Positions 9,423-17,281 of a stretch of 25,320 nt of DNA are shown in pieces. A program made the position numbers and the translations under genes. Under the pieces are notes generated by a model. That model was not told the origin of the DNA, made no database searches, and worked only from the letters and a program-made list of their open reading frames with translations. The first letter of the stretch is position 1; the number at the start of each line of letters is the position of its first letter. This stretch comes from CAZOBJ01 sp964577825. Its GTDB lineage: Bacteria > Planctomycetota > SZUA-567 > JAFGNG01. The stretch lies in the NCBI GenBank assembly GCA_964577825.1, contig CAZOBJ010000040.1, positions 1 through 25,320 on the forward strand, read 5' to 3'.

Positions 9423-10169
9423 ATGCGCCTGCAAGACCGCGTCGCCCTGGTGACGGGCGCTGCAAGAGGGATGGGCCGCGCCATCGCCCTGCGCCTCGCG
9501 CGCGAGGGCGCCCACCTGGCGCTCTGCGACCTGAATGCAGAAGGCGTACACGGAGTCGCTCGCGAAGTCCGTGCGCTCGGGCGCGAGTGCCTGGCGCGCA
9601 AGGCGGACGTGGCGCGCGAGCGGGACGTCCAGCGCTTGGTTGCCGACACCATCGAGCGGTTGGGCCGGGTGGACGTGCTGGTGAACAACGCAGCCGTATG
9701 CAGGATGGTGCCTATCGCGGACATCACCGCGGGCGAGTGGGACCGGGTGCTCGCCGTGAACCTGCGCAGCGTGTTTCTCTTCTGCCGGGAGGTGTTCGCG
9801 CACATGCGCGCGCGCAAGGCGGGGCGGATCGTGAACATCGGCTCGGCCGCGGCCAAACTGGGCGGCCTGGCCGCGGGCGCCCACTACTCGGCGTCCAAGG
9901 CCGGGGTGCTGTGTCTGACCAAGTCGCTCGCCCTGCAGGCGGCGCCGTATCGCATCAACGTGAACTGTGTGTGCCCCGGGCCCATGCAGACAGAGATGAC
10001 CGACGCCTGGGGCGCAGAGGTCAACCGCAAGTTCGCGGCCGGGATTCCGTTCAAGACCTATGGACAGCCGGAGGACGTGGCCGCGGCGGTCGCCTTTCTC
10101 GCCTCCGACGAGGCCCGGTACATCACGGGCGAAATCCTGGACGTGAACGGCGGCCTGGTCATGGACTGA
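9423..10169 (+). CDS. Short-chain dehydrogenase/reductase (SDR), classical type
   Basis: Codes for 248 aa, normal for a classical SDR. ATG 9423 is preferred to GTG 9381 and ATG 9402 because GGAGAG at 9409-9414 is well placed and translation then starts at MRLQDRVALVTG, the usual SDR beginning. Visible residues: cofactor loop TGAARGMG (11-18), D36 after the second strand (predicts NAD(H) over NADP(H)), NNAA (88-91), N113, catalytic S141 and Y155-x3-K159 (YSASK), and the end TGEILDVNGG. It probably oxidises or reduces a hydroxyl/keto group on a sugar, polyol or sugar acid made from the GH172 product. This is inferred from the operon, as SDR substrates cannot be read from sequence. It sits 34 bases after GH172 and 12 bases before the LarA-like gene. 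Confidence 0.92.
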   Translation: MRLQDRVALVTGAARGMGRAIALRLAREGAHLALCDLNAEGVHGVAREVRALGRECLARKADVARERDVQRLVADTIERLGRVDVLVNNAAVCRMVPIADITAGEWDRVLAVNLRSVFLFCREVFAHMRARKAGRIVNIGSAAAKLGGLAAGAHYSASKAGVLCLTKSLALQAAPYRINVNCVCPGPMQTEMTDAWGAEVNRKFAAGIPFKTYGQPEDVAAAVAFLASDEARYITGEILDVNGGLVMD

Positions 10170-10181
10170 CCCGGACGGACC

Positions 10182-11468
10182 ATGCGCATCGAATTTCCCT
10201 ATTACCAGAGCATCCCCGGCGTCGAGGTCCCGGACGAGAACCTGATCGGCGTGCTGGGGCCCTCTCTTCGCGTCGACGAGCGCTCGGAACAGGGAATCCT
10301 GGACGAGGCCTTCGCCCGGCCCATCGGCGGGCCGCCCCTGCGCGACCTGGCCCAGGCCGGCCAGCGCGTGGTGCTCATCACAGACGACAACACGCGGCCT
10401 ACGCCCGCAGCGCGCATCCTGCCGCGCGTCCTGGCCGAGCTGGACGCCGCCGGGGTCCGCGAGCAGGACCTCACCGTGCTGGTGGCCCTGGGCAGCCACC
10501 GCCCCATGACCCAGGCGGAGCTGGCGGACAAGCTCGGCGCGGGCCCGGCAAGGCGGCTGCGCATCGTGCAGCCGGATAGCCGGGACGCGACCACCTTGCG
10601 CTTCTGGGGCAACACGTCGCTCGATGTGCCCATCTGGGCGGACCGGACGGTGGAAGGCGCGGACCTGGTGATCGGCATCGGCGCGATCATGCCGCTGATG
10701 GCCGCCGGGTTCACGGGCGGGGGCAAGATTGTGGTTCCCGGCATTTGCGGCGAACAGACCAACGACGCCATGCACTGGGCGGGGATCGAGATCCCGGAAC
10801 GAAACCTGTTCGGACAACGCGAGAACCCGGTGCGCGCCATGATCGACGAGGTGTCCCAGAGCATCGGCCTGCACGCGATCGTCAATGTAGTCGTGGGGGA
10901 GGCCGGACGAATCGTGGGTGCGGTGACCGGGCATCCGGTGGCCGCGCACCGCCGGGGGTGCGAGCTGGCCCGCCAGGCCTTCGGCGTGCACGCCCCGGAG
11001 GCCGCGGATGTCGTGCTCGCGGACAGCTATCCCTTTGACATCGAGTTCTGGCAGGCGAACAAGGCGCTCGACGGTGCGGGGCTGGTGGTCAAGCCCGGCG
11101 GCACCATTGTGCTCATTGCGCCCTGTCCGGAGGGCGTGAGCGCCACGCATCCCGAGATCGTGCAGTACGGCTACCGGCCCGTGGAGGAGATCAGGCGGCT
11201 GGTGCACGAGGGGCGCTTGAGCCGCACCGTGGGCGTGCACATGATCCAGGTCGCGCGCGTGGCCGTGGAGCGGGCGACATGCGTGCTCGTCTCGGACGGC
11301 ATCTCGGCACAGGCCAAGGACGAGCTGGGCTTTGTCCATGTCCCCACGCCCGCCGAGGGCCTGGCCTGGGCCTTTGCGCGCCACGGCGCCCAGGCGCGGG
11401 CGCTCGTGCTGCGACGCGCCGCGCAGCTCTTGCCCCTGGACGAAGACCCGGGAGGCGCCCCCGCATGA
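10182..11468 (+). CDS. LarA-family nickel-pincer 2-hydroxyacid racemase/epimerase homologue (DUF2088)
   Basis: Codes for 428 aa, the family length. Starts 12 bases after the SDR with a weak GGACGGA site. LarA proteins use a nickel-pincer nucleotide bound to a lysine to shuttle hydride on 2-hydroxyacids; relatives include racemases for malate and phenyllactate and a D-gluconate 2-epimerase. Visible: DDNTRP (68-73, substrate-binding Arg), GSHRP with H106 (LarA His108), GGGK with K182 (cofactor Lys184), H198 (His200, nickel ligand), and QANK with Q291 and K294 (Gln295/Lys298). The second catalytic histidine, LarA His174, is replaced: the matching position, ten residues before the lysine, is L172. 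The cofactor site thus looks intact but one acid/base residue is missing. Context favours a sugar-acid substrate. No larB, larC or larE is seen in the window. Confidence 0.88.
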   Translation: MRIEFPYYQSIPGVEVPDENLIGVLGPSLRVDERSEQGILDEAFARPIGGPPLRDLAQAGQRVVLITDDNTRPTPAARILPRVLAELDAAGVREQDLTVLVALGSHRPMTQAELADKLGAGPARRLRIVQPDSRDATTLRFWGNTSLDVPIWADRTVEGADLVIGIGAIMPLMAAGFTGGGKIVVPGICGEQTNDAMHWAGIEIPERNLFGQRENPVRAMIDEVSQSIGLHAIVNVVVGEAGRIVGAVTGHPVAAHRRGCELARQAFGVHAPEAADVVLADSYPFDIEFWQANKALDGAGLVVKPGGTIVLIAPCPEGVSATHPEIVQYGYRPVEEIRRLVHEGRLSRTVGVHMIQVARVAVERATCVLVSDGISAQAKDELGFVHVPTPAEGLAWAFARHGAQARALVLRRAAQLLPLDEDPGGAPA

Positions 11469-12472
11469 AGGCCCTCGTGTACCACGGTCCCGGCCGGCTG
11501 TGCGTAGAGCAGGCGCCGCGCCCGTCCCCTGCGCCGGACGAGGTGCTCGTTCGCACGCGCGCGGTGGGCATCTGCGGCTCGGACCTGCATGCGTTCCGGC
11601 ACGGGTCCGCACGACGCGCGCCGCCCCTGATCATGGGGCACGAAGCCGCGGGCGTGGTCGAGCAGGTAGGCGCGCGCGTGGCCGACGTCCAGCCTGGCGA
11701 CCGGGTGGTGCCGCACAGCGTGCTTGCCTGCGGGGCGTGCCGCTGGTGCGAGCTGGGCGAGACGAACCGTTGTCCGCGCGCGCGCGTCCTGGGCGTGAAT
11801 ACGCCGGGCTGCTACGCGGAGTACTTCGTCGCGCCGGCTACGTCGCTCTACCGCATGCCCGAAGAGATGCCCTTTGCGCGCGCGGCCCTGGCCGAGCCGT
11901 TGAGCGTCGGGCTCCATGCCGTGCACCTGGCGCTGGTCCGCGGCCCTCGAAGCTTGCTCGTGCTCGGAGCCGGGGTGATTGGCCTGGCGGCCGTGGACGC
12001 GGCACGCCGGGCGGGACTCAAACGCGTGGCGGTTGCGGACCCGGACGAGCGCCGCGTGGACGTCGCCCTCGGGTTTGGGGCCGAGCGTGCGGGCGAGAAC
12101 GAGGCAGCGCGCTACGACGCTGTGGTGGACGCGGTGGGCCTGGAGGCGACCTTTTCGCGGGCCGTACGCCAGGTGGAGTCCGGCGGGATCCTGGTCCTGG
12201 TGGGAATGAGCACGCCGGCGGTGCGTCTGGACCTCTTGGACACGGTCGCGCGGGAGCTCGCCATCACCGGGTCCTACGTGTCCACGGCTCGCGAATTCGC
12301 GGAGGCGCTCTTGCACCTGGGCCCGCGGGAGGACCGGTTGATTGAGCTCACTCGACCGCTTGACCAGGGCCCTGAGGCCTTCGCCGCGCTCGATCAGTCG
12401 CAGGGCGGCGTGCTCAAGGCGATGCTAATCGTCGACTCCGGCACCGACGAGCCCATGCCGGGTCGCCGGTAG
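11465..12472 (+). CDS. Zinc-dependent medium-chain alcohol/polyol dehydrogenase (sorbitol/threonine dehydrogenase type)
   Basis: Codes for 335 aa. Start and stop overlap in ATGA with the LarA-like gene, which indicates translational coupling. Motifs: catalytic zinc residues C37 (GICGSD) and H59-E60 (GHEAAG), with E144 (LAEPLS) as the likely extra ligand; structural-zinc cysteines C89, C92, C95, C103; Rossmann loop GAGVIG (168-173); and D192 at the end of the next strand, which predicts NAD(H). This is the pattern of polyol and sugar-acid dehydrogenases. It probably oxidises a secondary alcohol of the epimerised product. Together with the SDR it gives the operon two NAD-type dehydrogenases around an epimerase, a layout typical of sugar or sugar-acid conversion. 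The substrate is not identifiable. It is the last gene of the + strand run. Confidence 0.93.
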   Translation: MKALVYHGPGRLCVEQAPRPSPAPDEVLVRTRAVGICGSDLHAFRHGSARRAPPLIMGHEAAGVVEQVGARVADVQPGDRVVPHSVLACGACRWCELGETNRCPRARVLGVNTPGCYAEYFVAPATSLYRMPEEMPFARAALAEPLSVGLHAVHLALVRGPRSLLVLGAGVIGLAAVDAARRAGLKRVAVADPDERRVDVALGFGAERAGENEAARYDAVVDAVGLEATFSRAVRQVESGGILVLVGMSTPAVRLDLLDTVARELAITGSYVSTAREFAEALLHLGPREDRLIELTRPLDQGPEAFAALDQSQGGVLKAMLIVDSGTDEPMPGRR

Positions 12473-12567
12473 CGGACCTCTCGGCTGGCCGGTCTTCTCG
12501 CGGCGAGCTGGACTCGCATCGAGAACTTTCACCCTGCCAACAGCGGCGGGGTGCACTTCGAGCGCAG

Positions 12568-12592
12568 CAATGCGCGTCCCTCGCCCGCATTG
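12568..12592. terminator. Candidate hairpin between convergent genes
   Basis: CAATGCG at 12568-12574 and CGCATTG at 12586-12592 form a perfect 7-base inverted repeat with an 11-base loop. It lies in the 130-base space between two genes that end facing each other, where a two-way terminator is expected. No T-run follows on either strand, so an intrinsic terminator is only a guess. Confidence 0.3.
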
Positions 12593-12602
12593 GGTGGCGG
12601 GG

Positions 12603-15600
12603 CTATTCCTCCTCCGGTGGAGGCGTGAACGGTCCCGCGCTCTCACCGACCTCGAACTGCGCCGCATCCGCCCATAGCGTGGCCGGGGTCATCAGGTCAA
12701 ACCGCACGAACACGGTGTTGATGCTCTCCGGGATCGTCCAGGTCAGGGCCTTGCGCTCCCAGGCGGCGCCCACCTGCACGTCCGTCCATTCGGAGGCCGT
12801 CCAGTTTCGATCAATGATGAAAAGCCGCACCGTGGTCTCGGGCCGGTCGGCCTTGAGGTACAGGGAAAACGCGTAGTCCTCTCCCGAGGTCACCGTGACG
12901 TATTTGTGGGACGTGACTTGCGGGCGATACGCGTCGTTCTCCGCCGGGCCTGTGCGCGTCATGCGCAGACACTGGGTGCCGTGGACCGGGTCCGCGGTGT
13001 CGAAGGTCCAATTGGGCCCGCCTTGCGCTGTAACCGGGCCCTGGCGCACCCCTGGCTCGGGGTGGCCGAAGATGCGCCACCAGTCGGGCCAGCCCGGAAG
13101 GTCGCCGGGCTCGAAGGAACAGTTCCTGAGCAGATTGAGCACGCCCTCTCCGGTCACCTCGTGCAGAAACACATCGTCGAACCAGGCCTCGCCCTTGCAG
13201 TGGCCCAAGCGGCAAAAGACGCGCACGCGGGGCGGGGCGTCTCCGGTGCGAAAGTCCGCCGCATGGCGCGTCCACGCCGTCTCGCCCGAAGGCAGGGCCA
13301 CGCACTTGCCCGGCACGGTCAGGGTAGGCCCCACGAACTTCGAGTCCGGGGTCAAGAGAAAGATCTCGGGCCCGGTAAGGCCCTCGGTCACCTTGCTGCG
13401 CATCCATCCGCCCAGCCGGTACCGGGTCTGCGGATCGAGGCTGATCCACTGCGAGATCCACTGTGCCGCAGACTCGACGTGCGAGCGCCGAATCCACGAG
13501 GAGACCTGTCCGGTGTGCGGTTGGGGCGCGAGCTCGCCCTCGACGTTCTTGTACTTGCGGTCCCAATCGCGGAACGTCCAATCGCCCGCCTCGAAGGACG
13601 GGTCGGGCACCAGGTTCGCCGCGGCCGGGACCGGGGGCTCTCGCTCGGCGGCAGGCTCGGATTGCGCTCCTTGCGCTCGCCTCACTCGGATGGTGATGGA
13701 AGCGTTGTCTCCTTCTGCGGCTGCGGCGCGAATGCGATACGCGCGCACCCCATACCCGGGGATGGTCTCTTGCGCCGCGCCGTCCTGGATCGGCAGCGCG
13801 CGCTCTGCGAACGGCACTTCAACATCGTTCGGCTCGATTCCTTCGAACGAGATGCGCACCTCTGCCTGCGCGCGCGAAGGGTTGGCCGCAAGCAAGACGA
13901 CTTCGTCCCCCTTGCGGAAGGCGCGTGCATGGACGAGGTCGGCGAGTCCCTGCGGCTCCACGCGCACGGCGGGCGCCGGCTCGGCGGAGAGGACGTACAA
14001 CGCGAGGGCGTGCGTCTCGGCGGCGAGCGACCGGAACTCATCGAGAAGCGGCTGATAGGCCACCGGATAGATGAAGTAGAGCAGCCCCTTGGCGCCGTGG
14101 ATCAGCCCCAGGTACGTCTGGCACCGCTGCTCGGCGGGGGAGAGGCTGCGCGCCGAGGCGCTATACGTGGCCGCCTCCAGCACCAGCCAGAAGGGCTTCG
14201 CGTACCGGCCCGCGACCTCGTCGGCAGCTTGAGCGGCCAGCGCGGGTTTGAGGGGCGTCTCGTCCTTGGCCAGCGGCAGCCAGTAGGCGTCGATGCCAGC
14301 GACGTCGTAGGTCGCCTGCCAATCTCTGCTCGCCGGGATGGTCCGGCAGAACAACCCGTACATGGGGTGGGCCGGGTCGCCCTCGCGGACCGTCTGGTAG
14401 TACCGGCGCGTGAGGTCGATCATCTGCGTCTCGCCGCCCTCCAGGTACGGCGCGGCGAGGTTCGGCTCGTCCGGAGAGTACCAGGCCAGCATGGCCGGAT
14501 GGTCGCGGCAGGCGGCCAAGAGCTCGGGAAGATCCTCCTCGATGAACGCGGCGAACTTGTCCGCGAACTCCGGGTCCGCGTACCGCAGCCGCCCGGCGTA
14601 CCGGCATGGCCAGTCGATCACCTTGAGTCCCGCGGCATGGGCGGCATCGAGGTACCCGAGCTGGTCCTCGATCGTGGGGGTGGGGCTTTCTCCCCAGGAG
14701 ATGACGGTGTTGAACCCGATGTCGGCCATCTCCTCCAGTTCTCCCTGCGGCACACGGTAGAGCCCGAAGGGAAGAAAGGGCTCGCCGTCCACGAGCACGA
14801 TGCGCCGCTCGCGGTCGGCCTGGACCAGTCTGCCTCGGGCTGCAGCCGCCTTGTACAGGTCAAAGGTCACATGTCCAAGCGCCTCGTCGTGTTCTAATAG
14901 CGTAACCGTGACCGCATGCTTGCCGAGCGCGAAGTCCGCAATGGGCAAGGGCACTTGCGCCCTGCCGTTCTTGTCGAGGGTCGTGACAACGGCCGGGTCG
15001 CTGTCCGCGATCGTCGTGCGTACGCGCAGGCCGTCGCCCGCCACGCTGGCCGTAACACATGCGATCGCCTCCGGTTCCGCGCCATATACGCTGCGGGCCA
15101 TGTACCCGCGCAGCAGCGGCTCGAACCGGTTCGGGTCCACAGGCATGCGAGCGAGAAGGAGCCCGGTTTGCGGATCCCGCAGACGCAGCAAAGCGGTCCG
15201 CCTCTCGATGCTGGGGACGTGTACGTCCACGGACAAGGCGACCGAGCCCCTGGTGGGCAGGTCCAGGGCGGTTCGGGCCATGGACTCCTGGCCCGTGCCG
15301 GGACGGTGTACGGCCTCTGCGGTCACGGTCCGCGAGGCGCCGGTGCGATTGAACACCCGGGCGGACACGCGGTACGACGACCCTCTTTCGCCCAGTCCAT
15401 ACGCTCCCGCGCGCAGGTCTTCGATGCGCAGGGCGAACCGGTCTGCCGCGTCGGGCACGCCCTTGAGCACGCCGAACCGGCTCGGGTTGTGGAACCCGCC
15501 GGGGGTGCGCGACCAGCTCAGATACGGCGCTCCGCCCGCGCGGCGGGTGCGGCAGAGGTTCACGCGCCACGAGCGGCCGGGCACGATCAGTTGGTTCAGG

Positions 15601-16151
15601 TCGTGGAAGGGTACGGCCATCTCCGCGGCCCAGTAGGCGGCGAGGTCTTTGTGCGCCGGAACCCGGCGCACGGCCGACCGCCAGGCGCCGTCCCAGTCGC
15701 GATCGCGCTGGCCACGCTCGCAGAGTCGGTCGCCGCGCACGCCGGCGGCATTCACGAGCAGGTGCAGGTACCCGCTTGCGCCCGGCTGGAGAAAGACCTC
15801 CACGCAGTCGTCGCGGCTGATGTTGTCGTCTCGACCAGCGGTCGTGGTCTTGACCTCGGCCAGGTTGGGCTCGTCGCAGTGGAACGCGATGTACAGGTGC
15901 GCGTCATCCGCGCAGACCCAGGCCCGGGTGGAGACGTTCGCTCGGCTGCCGGTGTCGTAGACCACAAAGGGGCTCGTGGCCACGGCATGCTGCCAGCAGG
16001 CGTCGTCGAGCTTGCCGTCCAAGCGTGGCGGCGTTTCCGTGTGCGACACGGCAAGCGTCGGCAGGTCGCCCGCCACCGCCCCGCCTGCGGTTGCGAGAGC
16101 AAGCACAAGCGCAAACAGCACTCGCCGACGCACCGTGCCTTGCCTCGCCAT
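12603..16151 (-). CDS. Secreted multidomain glycosidase-like protein, divergent relative (copy D)
   Basis: Codes for 1182 aa on the reverse strand. ATG 16151 has AGGGAGGAAGGA directly upstream and begins a signal peptide (residues 1 to about 28, ending GGAVAG). An in-frame GTG at 16208 adds 19 residues without a site. Order: CBM9-like domain (PPRLDGKLDDACWQHA), beta modules, TIM-barrel domain from about 450 (VLVDGEPFLPFGLY) with AWYSPDEPN (D561, E562), WLVLEA (E659) and IHGAKGLLYFIY, a beta module, then jelly rolls from about 843 and 1004 (LLRNCSFEPGDLPGW). This is the same architecture as the + strand copies but much diverged. It has Glu (E659) where they have Gln, so both acidic residues expected of a retaining clan GH-A enzyme may be present. 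It is transcribed after the small TPR gene, 78 bases away. Confidence 0.87.
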   Translation of the reverse strand: MARQGTVRRRVLFALVLALATAGGAVAGDLPTLAVSHTETPPRLDGKLDDACWQHAVATSPFVVYDTGSRANVSTRAWVCADDAHLYIAFHCDEPNLAEVKTTTAGRDDNISRDDCVEVFLQPGASGYLHLLVNAAGVRGDRLCERGQRDRDWDGAWRSAVRRVPAHKDLAAYWAAEMAVPFHDLNQLIVPGRSWRVNLCRTRRAGGAPYLSWSRTPGGFHNPSRFGVLKGVPDAADRFALRIEDLRAGAYGLGERGSSYRVSARVFNRTGASRTVTAEAVHRPGTGQESMARTALDLPTRGSVALSVDVHVPSIERRTALLRLRDPQTGLLLARMPVDPNRFEPLLRGYMARSVYGAEPEAIACVTASVAGDGLRVRTTIADSDPAVVTTLDKNGRAQVPLPIADFALGKHAVTVTLLEHDEALGHVTFDLYKAAAARGRLVQADRERRIVLVDGEPFLPFGLYRVPQGELEEMADIGFNTVISWGESPTPTIEDQLGYLDAAHAAGLKVIDWPCRYAGRLRYADPEFADKFAAFIEEDLPELLAACRDHPAMLAWYSPDEPNLAAPYLEGGETQMIDLTRRYYQTVREGDPAHPMYGLFCRTIPASRDWQATYDVAGIDAYWLPLAKDETPLKPALAAQAADEVAGRYAKPFWLVLEAATYSASARSLSPAEQRCQTYLGLIHGAKGLLYFIYPVAYQPLLDEFRSLAAETHALALYVLSAEPAPAVRVEPQGLADLVHARAFRKGDEVVLLAANPSRAQAEVRISFEGIEPNDVEVPFAERALPIQDGAAQETIPGYGVRAYRIRAAAAEGDNASITIRVRRAQGAQSEPAAEREPPVPAAANLVPDPSFEAGDWTFRDWDRKYKNVEGELAPQPHTGQVSSWIRRSHVESAAQWISQWISLDPQTRYRLGGWMRSKVTEGLTGPEIFLLTPDSKFVGPTLTVPGKCVALPSGETAWTRHAADFRTGDAPPRVRVFCRLGHCKGEAWFDDVFLHEVTGEGVLNLLRNCSFEPGDLPGWPDWWRIFGHPEPGVRQGPVTAQGGPNWTFDTADPVHGTQCLRMTRTGPAENDAYRPQVTSHKYVTVTSGEDYAFSLYLKADRPETTVRLFIIDRNWTASEWTDVQVGAAWERKALTWTIPESINTVFVRFDLMTPATLWADAAQFEVGESAGPFTPPPEEE

Positions 16152-16229
16152 ATCCTTCCTCCCTGCGCTAGGGGTCTCTGCCTCAACGTGTGACGCCACC
16201 GCTGGCACACAGGGCGCGGCCTCGGCGCG

Positions 16230-16709
16230 TCAGTACGCTTGGCCCTTCAACAGCTTCTCGCGCAACTCTCGTTCGTGTGGTCTGAGGGCTTCGTGCGTGC
16301 CGGGACGAGGATTGCTGATCTTGGCGATGGCGAACCCTTTGCCGATCTGCGGCATGTTCGAGAGTTCGTCGAGCACGGACGTGGCCTGGCCCATCCGACC
16401 GTCCAGTTGCAGAAGAATGGCTTTGAAGTAGTAGGCCTGCGAGGCGTTGGGCGCGATTTCGATCGCCTCATTGCATCGGGCAATGCCCTGTTCGTAGTCA
16501 TCCTTGATGCCATCGATGCGCGCGAGATACACGAGCGACTCGTGCACATGCTCCCCCTGATCGATGGCCTTCTGGAAGTTGAGGGCCGCAAGCTTGTACT
16601 CCTCCTTGGCAAAGTTCTGTTTGGCTGTGTTGTAGGGCCCGCCCGTGGCCACCTTGTAGATGAGCACTCCAGCAGACACCAGGACCACAAGGGTCACGAC
16701 CTTCTTCAT
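16230..16709 (-). CDS. Small membrane-anchored TPR protein
   Basis: Codes for 159 aa. The start has a very good site (GAGGAGG) about 8 bases upstream. Residues 4-20 (VVTLVVLVSAGVLIYKV) form one hydrophobic segment after two lysines, either a signal anchor or an uncleaved signal peptide. Residues about 30-130 are helical TPR-like repeats, for example EEYKLAALNFQKAID and the canonical IARCNEAIEIAPNASQAYY. TPR domains mediate protein-protein contacts, so it may scaffold or help assemble exported proteins. It is transcribed just ahead of copy D, 78 bases away, and probably shares its promoter. The tail is polar (RPHERELREKLLKGQ). No enzyme motif is present, and the partner is unknown. Confidence 0.85.
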   Translation of the reverse strand: MKKVVTLVVLVSAGVLIYKVATGGPYNTAKQNFAKEEYKLAALNFQKAIDQGEHVHESLVYLARIDGIKDDYEQGIARCNEAIEIAPNASQAYYFKAILLQLDGRMGQATSVLDELSNMPQIGKGFAIAKISNPRPGTHEALRPHERELREKLLKGQAY

Positions 16710-16968
16710 GATTTCTCCTCCTCAAGCAAAGACGGCCCAATCAGTGCGACTCAAACTGACCGCTCGCGACGTGTTCTTGAACGACATCTCTTCGTTCTGC
16801 ATCTGTCCCGGCGCGAAGGAGCACGACAAGGCGGTCGCCGTAGACATTGCGCGGACGGGCGGAGCCGAGTGGGGTGTCTTCTCTGGGGCATTCCGATCCC
16901 CTCAGTTCGGAACAAGAGCTGAGCGCTCGCTTGCGCATGGGTCGCTCCGCATAGAGCCCCACCTACTC

Positions 16969-16996
16969 ATCCTAGTCTGCGGTGCGGGATTGGCAA
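16969..16996 (-). promoter_or_regulatory. Candidate sigma70-type promoter for TPR gene and copy D
   Basis: Read on the reverse strand, TTGCCA (16996-16991, five of six to TTGACA) is followed after 16 bases by TAGGAT (16974-16969, four of six to TATAAT). It points toward the TPR gene but lies about 255 bases from its start, so the leader would be long. Seen by eye only. Confidence 0.3.
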
Positions 16997-17123
16997 CCGG
17001 TTTTTCCGCCCCCGGGGCCTGCGCGGCCCTCGATGGCTTGTGACAGCGCAAGAGCCCTGTGCTTGGCGAGGGTGCCCGAGGCATGAGACTTGCCTACGCG
17101 TTTGCAGCGCGAGCGCGAGGGGG

Positions 17124-17152
17124 TTGACGGTCGGAGCGGGTTCTTCTACCGT
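17124..17152 (+). promoter_or_regulatory. Candidate promoter for copy C, overlapping a short inverted repeat
   Basis: TTGACG (17124-17129) lies 17 bases from TACCGT (17147-17152). The -35 fits well and the -10 poorly (three of six). GACGGT at 17126-17131 and ACCGTC at 17148-17153 form an inverted repeat over both boxes and could be an operator. Either reading is weak. Confidence 0.25.
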
Positions 17153-17281
17153 CCGGCTGGCACGTATCGCGTTTTGTGCAGCTGGCGCAAGCCGAAAGGG
17201 TGGATCGACCAATCGTACGTCAGCGGCGCAATGGCTGGGGTCCAGACCCCGGCCGGACCGCCGCGCCAGAGGAGGGACACG

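Larger units (their letters stand above)
16710..17281. other. Divergent intergenic region (572 bases)
   Basis: This region separates the TPR gene (leftward) from copy C (rightward), so it should hold both promoters. One promoter-like pair is seen on each strand and listed separately. No tRNA, rRNA or convincing protein-coding frame is recognised. The ribosome site of copy C is AGGAGGG at 17270-17276. Confidence 0.7.

Noticed and set aside
12906..14897. Long + strand open frame opposite copy D
   Set aside because: It is the antisense shadow of copy D. Its translation has no recognisable domain, and copy D has a ribosome site, a signal peptide and family homology.
16722..16847. 41-residue reverse-strand frame (MSTATALSCSF...) ending at the ribosome site of the TPR gene
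   Set aside because: It has no ribosome site, no motif and ordinary composition. The tight position could fit a leader peptide, but nothing else supports it.
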